Shown one piece after another: positions 8,235-17,700 of a stretch of DNA of 64,000 nt (position 1 is the first letter of the stretch; the number at the start of each line of letters is the position of its first letter). The stretch comes from Flavobacterium cupreum (GTDB lineage Bacteria > Bacteroidota > Bacteroidia > Flavobacteriales > Flavobacteriaceae): NCBI RefSeq assembly GCF_003996965.1, contig NZ_QWDM01000003.1, forward strand, positions 1 to 64,000, given 5' to 3'. Under the pieces are notes generated by a model, which was not told the DNA's origin, ran no database searches, and saw only the letters and a list, made by a program, of their open reading frames with translations. The position numbers were made by a program, and so were the translations under genes.

Positions 8235-9332
8235 TTAATTGATTAAAGGTGCTGTGGTCCATTTTTCACGCCATTGCTCACGAACTGAATTGTAGACCAG
8301 CTGAAGCGAAATGCTCAGACCAATCACGACCGGAAATAAACCTAAAACCGTGAGTTGGTCGTGTTCCCAAAAACCAATCACATACATGCCCCAATTGATC
8401 AGCACCCATTGAATGACATACAAACTGGTGACGTTTTTACTGCAGAAAATAAGTCCTTTAAAAACAGGATTATCTTCCCTGAACAGCTGCACAATAAAAT
8501 TGACCAGCCAGTAAAAAACCATATTAGCGCCCAGTAATAAAATGCTTCCGCCCGGTCCTAAATGGTAGTAATCCCCAAAGTGATATTCGGAATTTGTAAA
8601 ATTCAGTACAGCGCCAATTCCGATAAAAAGAAAACCGAGCCCTAACATTTTCCTGAAAAATACAGGTTGATTTTCTTCCAGTTCTTTATACCATCTTCCT
8701 AAGAACATTCCCAGCAAAATAAAGGCACTCCATGGGAAAACAGGGAAATAAACATTAAACTGGTTGCTGAAAAATAAGTCGCAGAGATAGTCTACTCCTA
8801 CAATTCCAACCCTGAAACCGCTGACTTCCTTAGAAATGGCGATAATGGCCAGAGCCACGATTAACGGAACGTATTTACTTTTGCTGAAATGATTAATAAC
8901 TCCCATAATAAACAGTGTTACACCCGCCAATTGCAGAATGTCTCCTAAAAGCAAACAGAATATTCCGGTTTGCAGCGTTCCTGATTGTAATCCATAAGCG
9001 CTCACAAAAGATTCCGGCAATCCTCCAAACACGAATTCGGGTATTAGGAATTTCAGGAAGTTCATTCCGTACCCAATTCCTAAAATGTATAAACCTCTTT
9101 TGCATACTTTCTGAAAACTTTGCCTTCTGGACAGTACAAATGAAATTCCCATACTCACTAAAAACAAGGTGGTTCCCCTTCCCAGCCATAATGTAATTTC
9201 GCCTAAAATGCTGTGGGTTTGCGTCGGAATAGTTCCGTAAATCAGCATGGTGTGAATCATCATCATAAAAATCACACTCATTCCCCTGGTAATATCAATC
9301 GCTAAAATTCTTTTTTTTTGTTGTGTTTCCAT
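8235..9332 (-). CDS. Multi-pass membrane acyltransferase-like protein (HGSNAT/DUF1624 type)
   Basis: The 365-residue protein has about ten hydrophobic segments. It begins with RILAIDITRGMSVIFMMMIH, the D-x-x-R-G-x-x-x-x-x-M-x-x-H signature of heparan-alpha-glucosaminide N-acetyltransferase-like membrane proteins. In characterised members, this family passes an acetyl group across a membrane onto an amine. The gene sits inside the siderophore operon, 11 bp after the hydroxylase and 16 bp before the fused synthetase. It could therefore modify the siderophore or act in its transport, but this is inference. Soluble GNAT enzymes already cover the expected acylation step, so its purpose here is unclear. 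Confidence 0.75.
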   Translation of the reverse strand: METQQKKRILAIDITRGMSVIFMMMIHTMLIYGTIPTQTHSILGEITLWLGRGTTLFLVSMGISFVLSRRQSFQKVCKRGLYILGIGYGMNFLKFLIPEFVFGGLPESFVSAYGLQSGTLQTGIFCLLLGDILQLAGVTLFIMGVINHFSKSKYVPLIVALAIIAISKEVSGFRVGIVGVDYLCDLFFSNQFNVYFPVFPWSAFILLGMFLGRWYKELEENQPVFFRKMLGLGFLFIGIGAVLNFTNSEYHFGDYYHLGPGGSILLLGANMVFYWLVNFIVQLFREDNPVFKGLIFCSKNVTSLYVIQWVLINWGMYVIGFWEHDQLTVLGLFPVVIGLSISLQLVYNSVREQWREKWTTAPLIN

Positions 9333-9343
9333 AGTTTTTCTAT

Positions 9344-10675
9344 TTATGAAATTTCTTCAAATACATTCGATTCAATCGCCTCCCCTACGGTCACCCCGAA
9401 TTCCTGAAAAGCTATTTTGGTTTCTACCTGATAATATTCAACACCGGTAATTTCTTTAATGATATAGGAATTGCGATAACAGGCCATCCCCAAATCCGGC
9501 GTCACAAATCCGTGCGTGTGCAGTTCCGCATTCTGAACAAAAATTTCACCTCCGTTTTTGTCAATACTGTAATTTCTGTTGGCATCAAAACGTCCTTTTT
9601 CGTCCCATTGGATTCTCGATGAAATGCCTTCTATAAAACGCGGCAGCTCATAACCGTAACCCGTTGCCAAAACCAATGCGTCGGTGGTATGACGGTATTT
9701 TTTGTCCTGCTCGACCTGATGCAATTCCAATTCGAAAGACTGCTTGTCCTCGTCGTAATCTGCTTTGATACAGGCTGCATTTGTTCTTAAATTCACATCT
9801 ATTTCCGTCACTACTTTTTTAGTGTAAATGGTATCGAAAATGGTTCCGATCAGGTCTTTATTGATTCCTTTGTAAAGCAGTTTCTGGTCTTTAAGCAGGG
9901 AATCTCTTTTTTGGGGCGGAAGGCTGTAGAAATAGTCCACATATTCCGGAGAAGTCATTTCTAAGGTAAGTTTGCTGTAATCCATCGGGAAAAAACGGGA
10001 CGAACGCGTAATCCAGTTGAGCTGATACCCGTATACATCGATTTCCTGCAACAAATCATTGAATACTTCGGCAGCACTTTGTCCGCTTCCCAATACCGTG
10101 ATTGATTTTTGTTTTTGAAGGGCGGCCTTGGTCTGAAGGTATCCGGACGAATGCACTGCTTTTCCTTTAAGGGATTTGCAGGATTTCGGAATATGAGGTG
10201 CTGTTCCTGTTCCCAGTACCAGTTTTCTGGTTTGGTAGAAGGTGACGGCATTGGTCTTTGTACAAACTGTCTTTACAATATAAAGGGACTGATTTTCATC
10301 GTATTCGATCGTTGACACTTCGGTATTGAAAAAGACATTCGGCAGTTTTTTAATCGCCCACTGGCAATACTGATTGTATTCGTTTCGTAGTAATAAAAAG
10401 TTTTCACGAATGTAAAACGAGTACATTTTGCCCTGTTCTTTGATGTAATTCAAAAAGCTAAACGGGCTTGTCGGATCGGCAAGCGTCACCAAATCTGCCA
10501 GAAAAGGAATCTGCAGTGTAGTATCCTGCAAAAGCATTCCGGGATGCCAGTTAAAAGAATCATTTTTATCAAAGAATAAACCGTCAAGGTTCTCAATGGG
10601 TGTGGTCAGGCAGGCTAAGCCCAGGTTAAAAGGTCCAACACCAACAGCTATAAAGTCGTATATTTTATTTTCCAT
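9344..10675 (-). CDS. FAD/NADPH amine N-hydroxylase (IucD/DesB type)
   Basis: The 443-residue flavoprotein starts with FIAVGVGPFNLGLACL, the FAD-binding GxGxxN motif of lysine/ornithine/diamine N-monooxygenases. It has LQIPFLADLVTLADPTSPFSFL, characteristic of IucD/PvdA enzymes, and a second nucleotide motif ITVLGSGQSAAEVFNDL for NADPH. A C-terminal ALVLATGYGYELP segment completes the family pattern. It would hydroxylate the primary amine of cadaverine or putrescine made by the neighbouring decarboxylase, forming the hydroxylamine that the GNAT enzymes acylate. It lies 8 bp downstream of the decarboxylase gene and is full length. Confidence 0.93.
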   Translation of the reverse strand: MENKIYDFIAVGVGPFNLGLACLTTPIENLDGLFFDKNDSFNWHPGMLLQDTTLQIPFLADLVTLADPTSPFSFLNYIKEQGKMYSFYIRENFLLLRNEYNQYCQWAIKKLPNVFFNTEVSTIEYDENQSLYIVKTVCTKTNAVTFYQTRKLVLGTGTAPHIPKSCKSLKGKAVHSSGYLQTKAALQKQKSITVLGSGQSAAEVFNDLLQEIDVYGYQLNWITRSSRFFPMDYSKLTLEMTSPEYVDYFYSLPPQKRDSLLKDQKLLYKGINKDLIGTIFDTIYTKKVVTEIDVNLRTNAACIKADYDEDKQSFELELHQVEQDKKYRHTTDALVLATGYGYELPRFIEGISSRIQWDEKGRFDANRNYSIDKNGGEIFVQNAELHTHGFVTPDLGMACYRNSYIIKEITGVEYYQVETKIAFQEFGVTVGEAIESNVFEEIS

Positions 10676-10683
10676 AATGGGTA

Positions 10684-12216
10684 TTAATTTATCAATGAAT
10701 ATTCCTGCCCGTGAGCAACGATTAAAGCAATAATTTCTTCGATATCGGCAGGAGTTGTAAGCGGATTTAGCAAGGTGAATTTCAGGAATACTTCGTTATA
10801 GACTTTCGTACTGGTGATAATGGCTTTTCCTTCGTTGAAAATTGCTTTTCGAATGTAACTGTTTAAGCCGCAGAAGGATCTTTCGTCTGCTTTCCAGGGC
10901 GTGTAACGAAAGACAATGGTGCTGATTTCCGGATGATGGATCAGTTCGAAATCGTCTCTGTTTCTCAGTAAATTTGCCGTAAACAGGGCATTATCGATGG
11001 CTTTTTCCATGTAGGTGCTTAGTCCTTTCGTACCAATGATTCTTAAAGTAAACCATAATTTCAAAGCATCGAACCTGCGGGTGGTCTGGATGGATTTTTT
11101 GACCATGTTCGGAATTCCTTCGTCTTCCTGTTCTTTGGAGTTCAGGTAATCGGCGTGGTATTTGATATAATCGACATACAATTTGTCCCTCATAAAAAAG
11201 CCGCTGGAACTTACGGGCTGGTAAAATGTTTTGTGATAATCGATCGTCACCGAATCTGAAAATTCGATTCCTTCGAGTTTATTTTTATGTTTTTCACTGA
11301 TCAGTAATCCTCCTCCATAAGCGGCATCTACGTGAAACCATAATTTGTTTTCTGCTGCTATTGCAGCGATTTCAGTTAAGGGATCTATCGAACCAAAATC
11401 TGTAGTGCCCGCCGTACCCACAATGGCAATCGGAATATTTCCTAAATCTTTCTGTTGCTGGATTACTTTTTTCAGTGCGTGAACATTCATTTTAAAATCC
11501 GAATCAACGGCTACCGGAACTACGGCATTCTGACCTAATCCCAATAAGCTTAAATTCTTTTTTAAGCTAAAATGACTTACTTCAGAACATAAAACCCTGA
11601 ACTTTGAGGCATCAGCAGGAAGCCCGTCCATTTTTGGATCAATATCGTAATGCGTTTTTATATAATGATCGCGTGCCAGGAGCAATCCCATCATATTTGA
11701 CTGTGTTCCGCCACTCGTAAAAATTCCGTCGGCTCTTTGAGGATAGCCCAATTTTTCTATCGTCCATTCGACCAGTTTCAATTCTATAAAAGTGGCTCCG
11801 GTGCTCTGATCCCAGGTATCCATGGAGGAATTTAAAGAGGAGATGAAGGCTTCTGCCACCAATGTAGGTGTCAGAATCGGGCAATTGAGATGTGCGATGT
11901 ATTTTGGATCGTGAAAATGAATACAATCGTTCAGATAAATAGCTTTCAATTCGTCCAAAACATAATCGAGGCTCTTTCCTTCGAAGTTTTCCTCCAGCCC
12001 AATGGCATCTATTTTCTCCCTGATTGAAGTAATACTAGTTCCTGTAAAAGGCGTATCCCTGTTTTCCAAATGATTCGCAATTAACTTAATTGCTTTTTTC
12101 ATGCTCTTTTTATAAAGAGATACCGACTTCTTATTATTAGAAAAGATATGCTTGTGATGGTCTGTTTCTAATACATTCCCGAACTGAATTGTTCTTATCT
12201 GCTCTTTTGCTTCCAT
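10684..12216 (-). CDS. PLP-dependent group II amino-acid decarboxylase (DesA/Ddc type)
   Basis: The 510-residue protein belongs to PLP decarboxylase group II. It shows TSGGTQSNMMGLLLARDHYI for cofactor phosphate and substrate contacts, FHVDAAYGGGLLIS for the aspartate that pairs with the PLP nitrogen, and TIDYHKTFYQP, where the lysine forms the Schiff base. In siderophore operons this family makes cadaverine or putrescine from lysine or ornithine (DesA, RhbB and Ddc relatives). As the first gene of the operon it sets the diamine backbone. The exact amino acid cannot be assigned from motifs. A palindrome at 12228-12244 lies directly upstream. Confidence 0.9.
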   Translation of the reverse strand: MEAKEQIRTIQFGNVLETDHHKHIFSNNKKSVSLYKKSMKKAIKLIANHLENRDTPFTGTSITSIREKIDAIGLEENFEGKSLDYVLDELKAIYLNDCIHFHDPKYIAHLNCPILTPTLVAEAFISSLNSSMDTWDQSTGATFIELKLVEWTIEKLGYPQRADGIFTSGGTQSNMMGLLLARDHYIKTHYDIDPKMDGLPADASKFRVLCSEVSHFSLKKNLSLLGLGQNAVVPVAVDSDFKMNVHALKKVIQQQKDLGNIPIAIVGTAGTTDFGSIDPLTEIAAIAAENKLWFHVDAAYGGGLLISEKHKNKLEGIEFSDSVTIDYHKTFYQPVSSSGFFMRDKLYVDYIKYHADYLNSKEQEDEGIPNMVKKSIQTTRRFDALKLWFTLRIIGTKGLSTYMEKAIDNALFTANLLRNRDDFELIHHPEISTIVFRYTPWKADERSFCGLNSYIRKAIFNEGKAIITSTKVYNEVFLKFTLLNPLTTPADIEEIIALIVAHGQEYSLIN

Positions 12217-12227
12217 TAGTTTATTTA

Positions 12228-12244
12228 TTTAGATTGATTCTAAA
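12228..12244 (-). promoter_or_regulatory. Palindromic operator candidate before the siderophore operon
   Basis: TTTAGA-TTGAT-TCTAAA is a 17-bp inverted repeat, 12 bp upstream of the ATG at 12216. Its A/T-rich dyad and position suit an iron-responsive repressor of Fur or DtxR type, but that assignment is inference. No regulator for it is encoded nearby. Confidence 0.45.
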
Positions 12245-12388
12245 GAATAGTTTTCAGCAAAAGTAAATCCGATAAAAAAAATAGTCAATACTACACCAAT
12301 GGTAAATAGAATTGCACAAAAGAGGTACAGGAACTACTACATTTATAGTAGGAAATAACCAATAAAAATATAATTATTTGAACGAAAA

Positions 12389-13015
12389 TTAAATCACTTT
12401 TTTCTCAATGGCATATAAAATAAGCTCTGGCGTGGTATGCTTGCCTGTTTTTTTCATAATATTTTTCCGATGTGTCCTGAAAGTGTGAATACTGATAAAA
12501 AGATGCGAGGCGATGCTTTTCCCGTCATTCCCTTTGGCAATTTGTTTTAAAATTTCGTTTTCCCGGAAAGTCAGTTTTTGATTGGCTTCTGAATCGGGTA
12601 AAGCAAATACGTTCATCAGTCCGTTTAAGGTTTTCGGGCAGAAGTAGCGTTCCCCGTTTTCAATCTTGTAGAGCGCATCGAAAATGGTCTGTTCCTGACA
12701 ATCTTTGGAAATAAAACCTTCAATCCCGTCCTGTAAGAAACTGTTTACGGTTTGTTTGTGTTTAAAGTAGGATAAAATGATAATCTTACAATCCGGAAAA
12801 TTCATGCGGAGGTTTTTGAAGTCGTCTTCGTAGAATAAAAAAATATTATTGGGATCTATGATAAGATACTCTACCTTGTTTTTTTCAAAATGATTAAGTA
12901 ACTCATCTTTAGAGTTTACCACAGTAAGATTTGCTTTTTTCACAAATTTTTTCAGTGTATATCTCAAGCCGATTATGTGCAGGTTTTCAGAATCAGCGAT
13001 AAGGAAATTTTTCAT
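12389..13015 (-). CDS. Orphan LuxR/NarL-type response regulator
   Basis: From the ATG at 13015 the product is about 208 residues. An N-terminal receiver domain (FLIADSENLHIIGL, then LIIDPNN with a candidate phospho-acceptor Asp near 54, and GFISKDC with the conserved Lys) is followed by a C-terminal LuxR helix-turn-helix (LTFRENEILKQIAKGNDGKS, then ISIHTFRTHRKNIMKKTG). The frame extends upstream to 13048, but the extra eleven residues have no conserved look and the ATG at 13015 is preceded by an A-rich leader. No histidine kinase is adjacent. It is transcribed toward the siderophore operon and could influence it, which is not shown. Confidence 0.85.
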   Translation of the reverse strand: MKNFLIADSENLHIIGLRYTLKKFVKKANLTVVNSKDELLNHFEKNKVEYLIIDPNNIFLFYEDDFKNLRMNFPDCKIIILSYFKHKQTVNSFLQDGIEGFISKDCQEQTIFDALYKIENGERYFCPKTLNGLMNVFALPDSEANQKLTFRENEILKQIAKGNDGKSIASHLFISIHTFRTHRKNIMKKTGKHTTPELILYAIEKKVI

Positions 13016-13335
13016 TATTTTATCTTTATTTAGAATTGGTCTAAACAAAAATAGATAATAAAATTCATATTACTATATTAATTTATTGACACATATGTTA
13101 ATAAAAGAAAGAATCCAATTACAAAAACAAAACTATTCCCTACTAATGTTATAAAAATACTGGCATAAAAATGTTCAGACAGGGGTACTTCTACTCGTTT
13201 TGTTGGGCAATCAATTGGGGGTATTTATATGATATTACCTCAAAATTATATTATTTTACCAGTTTGTTCTGAAAATCAGACAATCCCAAAATAATGACTT
13301 AATTTTGATTTTAAACAACTTAAAAAAATAAACAA
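13016..13335. other. Divergent promoter region
   Basis: This gap separates the minus-strand response regulator from the plus-strand M24 peptidase. It is AT-rich. TAATTTTG at 13300-13307 matches the -7 consensus for the peptidase, and TATTTTTG on the minus strand at 13053-13046 matches for the regulator. Neither has a clear TTG at the right distance. No gene is seen. Confidence 0.4.
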
Positions 13336-14547
13336 ATGACAATTGGAGTTGGCGGTTCTACCGCAAGTATAGAATTAGACAAGATACCAAACATGACACT
13401 TGAGGTACAGCCCATTGCACTGGCTGAATATCATTTACGTATCAAAAAAGCAACAGCACTTCTTAAAAAACAAAACTGCAACGCCATCTTCCTCAATGCG
13501 GGAACCAACCTGTATTATTTTACGGGTACCAAATGGAATGCGTCGGAAAGAATGGTGGGTGCCTTACTTTTTGAGGATGAAAGCATCGAATATATTGTTC
13601 CCAAATTTGAAGAAGGTACGTTTAAAACCTTCCTGCAAGTGGAAGGAAATCTGAATTTCTGGGAAGAACATGAAAATCCGTATGAGCTTTTTGGAACAAT
13701 ATTACAAAAGAAAAACATTTCAAACGGAACTATTGCGCTGGATGAATCTGCTTCATACTTTTTAGCCGACAATGTTGTCAAAGCCAATCCCAATTATAGT
13801 TTTATAAATGCCCAGCCTGTAACTGCGGGCTGCAGAATGCATAAATCGGCTGCTGAAAATGCTATCATCCAACAGGCAAAAGAAATAACAATGGTGGTTC
13901 AAAGAGCTGCCGCACGCATTTTACATCCGGGTATTGAAGTAAAAACGGTTACTGATTTTATCAACAACGCCCATATCAAAGCCGGAATCCCTTCCGGTTC
14001 TTATTTCTGTATTGTACTTTTTGGGGAGGATTCACAATATCCACATGGCGTTACTGCCCCTCAGCCTTTGAAGGACAACGATATTGTTTTAATTGATACC
14101 GGCTGCCGTTTGGAAGGTTATTTGTCTGATATCACACGAACCTACGTTTATGGAACACCCTCCGAAAATCACAGAAAAATATGGAACTTAGAAAAAGCAA
14201 CCCAAAAAGCTGCTTTTGATGCCGCGCAGATCGGCGCCAGTTGTGGTTCGGTAGATGATGCTGCCCGAAAAGTATTAGCCGAAGCGGGTTTAAGCGGTGA
14301 TTACGAAATCCCCGGCTTACCGCATCGCGTAGGACATGGAACCGGACTAGACATTCACGAATACCCGTATTTAGTGCGCGGAAATCCAACGCTTTTAGAA
14401 GAGGGAATGGTGGTCAGCAACGAACCTATGATCTGTATTCCGGGCCAATTCGGGATTCGCCATGAAGATCATTTTTATATGACGGCGTCAGGACCTAGAT
14501 GGTTTACAATGCCTATGGAGAGTATTGATAATCCGTTTGGTTTGTAG
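13336..14547 (+). CDS. M24-family metallopeptidase (Xaa-Pro aminopeptidase/prolidase type)
   Basis: The 403-residue protein has an N-terminal creatinase-like domain (TNLYYFTGTKWNASERMVG) and a C-terminal pita-bread domain. The five metal ligands of M24 are visible: Asp in VLIDTGC, Asp in LSDITRTYV, His in GHGTGLDIHEYP, Glu in MVVSNEPM and Glu in IRHEDHFYM. Enzymes of this family release the residue before proline or cleave X-Pro dipeptides, in the cytoplasm. It lies beside a secreted protease and a hydroxyproline operon that includes a DPP4-like enzyme, which suits breakdown of proline-rich peptides. No signal peptide is seen. Confidence 0.88.
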   Translation: MTIGVGGSTASIELDKIPNMTLEVQPIALAEYHLRIKKATALLKKQNCNAIFLNAGTNLYYFTGTKWNASERMVGALLFEDESIEYIVPKFEEGTFKTFLQVEGNLNFWEEHENPYELFGTILQKKNISNGTIALDESASYFLADNVVKANPNYSFINAQPVTAGCRMHKSAAENAIIQQAKEITMVVQRAAARILHPGIEVKTVTDFINNAHIKAGIPSGSYFCIVLFGEDSQYPHGVTAPQPLKDNDIVLIDTGCRLEGYLSDITRTYVYGTPSENHRKIWNLEKATQKAAFDAAQIGASCGSVDDAARKVLAEAGLSGDYEIPGLPHRVGHGTGLDIHEYPYLVRGNPTLLEEGMVVSNEPMICIPGQFGIRHEDHFYMTASGPRWFTMPMESIDNPFGL

Positions 14548-14552
14548 TGTTA

Positions 14553-14668
14553 GTTTCAGGTTTTAGGTTTCAAGTTTAAGGTTTCAAGTTTAAGGTTTCA
14601 AGTTTCAGGTTTCAGGTTTCAGGTTTCAGGTTTCAGGTTTCAGGTTTCAGGTTTCAGGTTTCAGGTTT
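14553..14668. repeat. Degenerate heptamer tandem array (GTTTCAG type)
   Basis: About sixteen 7-bp units follow the M24 stop codon. The first part mixes TTTCAAG and TTTAAGG units; the later part is a nearly pure run of TTTCAGG. The reverse complement of the same motif (TTTGAAACTTGAAAC) makes up the array near 38.5 kb. It has no spacers of constant length, so it is not a CRISPR. Confidence 0.85.
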
Positions 14669-14725
14669 AAACTGTTGCGTAATTTGCAACTGAAAACTTT
14701 GACTGAGACTGTGACTGAAAACTAA

Positions 14726-14761
14726 AAAAGAGACTGCCCAACTTATGGAACAGTCTCTTTT
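14726..14761. terminator. Bidirectional terminator between converging peptidase genes
   Basis: AAAAGAGACTG (14726-14736) pairs perfectly with CAGTCTCTTTT (14751-14761). The stem is flanked by A-tracts on the left and T-tracts on the right, so it can end transcription from both the M24 gene and the M43 gene. Confidence 0.75.
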
Positions 14762-14781
14762 ACTTTTAACTAACAAATGAA

Positions 14782-17700
14782 TTATTCTACTAACAACTTT
14801 TTCTTTTCTGTAGAATTTCCGTCTGTGGCAATTACCAGATAAACTCCTTTTCTTAGGGAATTCACGGAGAAGGAAGTGGTATTGTGCACTGCGCCAACCA
14901 GATTACCTGTACTGTCATAAATGGTTATTTTGACTTTGGAAGTATCGAGACTGCCAAAATTAAAATGGACTACGTCAGAAGCCGGATTGGGATACATGGC
15001 AAATGATTTAATGGTATCTGCTGCCTGTACTCCTAAACTACCGGACTGCAGATCGATGGTATGGGATGCGCTCCATTCACTCACTGCTGTTCCGTTTTTG
15101 GCTCTTAGCCTGAATTCATAAACGGTTTGTGTACCTTGTTTCGGAATCCATAAATAGTAGGTTGCCGAAGTGCCGACTGTGGTCCAGCCCGAGTTGTTTA
15201 ACTGGATTTCATAAGAGGCAGCTTCAGGTAAGGTCGCCCATGATGCATAAAATCCTGATGCATAAATCCCTGCATTGGAAAGATTTATGGGGGTTGGCAA
15301 CGTTATCGGTGTTGTTGTGCCTGCCGTAACGGTATAATCTTCTACTTCCCCATCTCCTACATTACCGCAGGCTGTCGCTGGATTGGCATTGTATTTCATC
15401 ACCACACGCATGCGGGTTGTTCCGGTAAAGCTAATTGGCGTAAAACTTCCTGTCACCGTCGTTTTTGAGGAGATTCCGTCGATTACTTTTTCGGATGCTT
15501 CAAACTGATTGTTTTTGTTATAATCAATCCAAACGCCCCAGTATTCCGTGTACGAAGAACCCGTAAAACCAGGAACCAGACTAATATTTATGTTTGAATT
15601 CGGAGTCAGCGTAATTACTTTTGAGGAATAGTCGGTATAACCAGCGGCGTCTTTTCCGGAAGTATGGGTAAAGCTTCCTATCGTTACAGTATTGATAAAT
15701 TCATAACCGTTTGCAGCCTGAACCGCACACAAAGCCGCATTTGGAATAACAGCCGAAACGACATTGGAATAGTCCGAATAAACAGCCGCTGCTTTTGCCC
15801 TGATTTTGTATTTGTAGGTGCTGCCTGCTGTCAAACCGGTATTGGTATAAGTAGTTGCTGTAGCGGCTAAAGTCGCAATTTCGGCAAAAACATCCTCTGA
15901 ACCGGCTCTTTCGATTACTACACTGGTGGCATTCGTTGCATTGTTGACCCAGCTTAGCTGCACTTCTGAATTTCCTGCCGTCGCTGTTAAAGCTGAAGGT
16001 GCCGGAACGGTTGTTGCGTTTTGTACTCCTGCTTTTATGGATTCGTTTGGTTTGGTGTTATAACCAAAATCGAGAACAGTATATCCTACTCCGCCGGCTT
16101 CCACTTTTACATGCATCCATCCGTAACAAGTACGTCCCCTGCTCTTGTATTCAAAACCTACATAGCCTGTTTTATTATCCCAGGCTGTATAAGAGGCCGT
16201 TCTTAAATCCAGCTGATCCGGATAAGCACTTCCGGGAGTCACAAAAGTACTGGATGCTCCGATAGTGGTTCCTTCAGGGATAAATGAAATGTTTCTGGTA
16301 CCGGTCTCCCCGACTAATCTTTTTCCATAGGTTTCCATTTTCAAAGCGGCCGCTGCAAATTGCCAGGCACCATACTCCGTGTTATCTCCAATTCCTAAAT
16401 TGAAAAATTCCCAGGTGGATGTCGCCGATGCTACATAATCAGTATTATTGACATAAAATATTCCATAGGGTGCATCAAATTTCAAATTGATGGTTTTGGA
16501 CGCATTGTCTAAAGTGGTAATTCCGCCGGTAATGGCAGCATCTTTAAAAGTAATAACTATCGCTGTATCATTTGCAGGAAGATGCGCAGTGGCTTTTCCT
16601 GTAAAGCTAAGCACCGTTTTGGTATTGCCCTGAAGCGTAAGAACCGCTGTTAAACCTGCCGGAACTCCGGTGATGGTGTAATGTGTTACTGGGGTCCATG
16701 TTCCGCTGCTTTTGGTAAATGTTCCGTTATTTGTGGAGAGTGTAATCGTCGTGCTTGCGGTTACGCCGCCATCATTTACTTCGGATTCGTATAAAGTGCC
16801 TTCAGATAAAACTACGGCTGTTTTAGCAGTCATTCCGGTATAAATCGGAGTATTCGGCTGGGTATTATAGGCATATTCAGAAATCGTATATCCATCCCCG
16901 TTGGCATTTACGGTAATCTTAAACCATCCGTAACACGGTAAACCATCGATTAAATATTCAAAACCTGCATAGCCTGTTTTTCCGTCCCAGGTGGTATACG
17001 CCGGGGTACGCAAATCAAGCTGGTTGGGGTATGCTCCGGGTGCTGTCAGATTGCCTGCAGGCCCAACTGCTGTATTGGCTGCGAGCAATGTTATGTTTTT
17101 GGTACCGCTTTCGCATACCATTCTTTTGGTGTAGGTTTCAATTTTCAAAGCATTGGCAGCAAACCTCCAGCCTCCGAACGCAGGATCATCTCCCTGGGCA
17201 ATTTCAAAATATTTCCATGTTAAGTCCGATGATACGGTTACATCTGGCATATCGACAAAAATGATTCCGTACGGATCTGAAAATTTGAAATTAAAAAACA
17301 GCGACGTACAGGACAAATCAGCCGTTCCACCCACAAAAGCTGCCGGTACAAAAGTTATTCCGCCTGAAGCATTGTTTGCAAAAGCGTGACTGGCTGCTTT
17401 TCCCGTAAGGGTTATCGTAATCTGCTTGTTTGAATTTACGGTAAGAACCGGTGTTATACCTGCCGGAAATGTATGTGTGAAATGTGTACCTGAAGTGAGT
17501 GTTCCGGAACTAAGGGCGAAGTTTTTGGTACCGCTTAAGGTTACGGTTGATGAGGTGGTAAAAGAACCGTCATTAACAATAGCTTCTTTAAAGGTTGTTG
17601 CAGATGCCAGCAAAGCACTTCCGGTTGCATTTACACCGGTATCGATCAGATTTTGAGCCTGCCATAAGGATTTACGGGCCGGGTGCTCTAAAGCGGCCAG

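Noticed and set aside
14553..14668. Possible CRISPR array
   Set aside because: Units are 7 bp with no unique spacers and no cas genes nearby.
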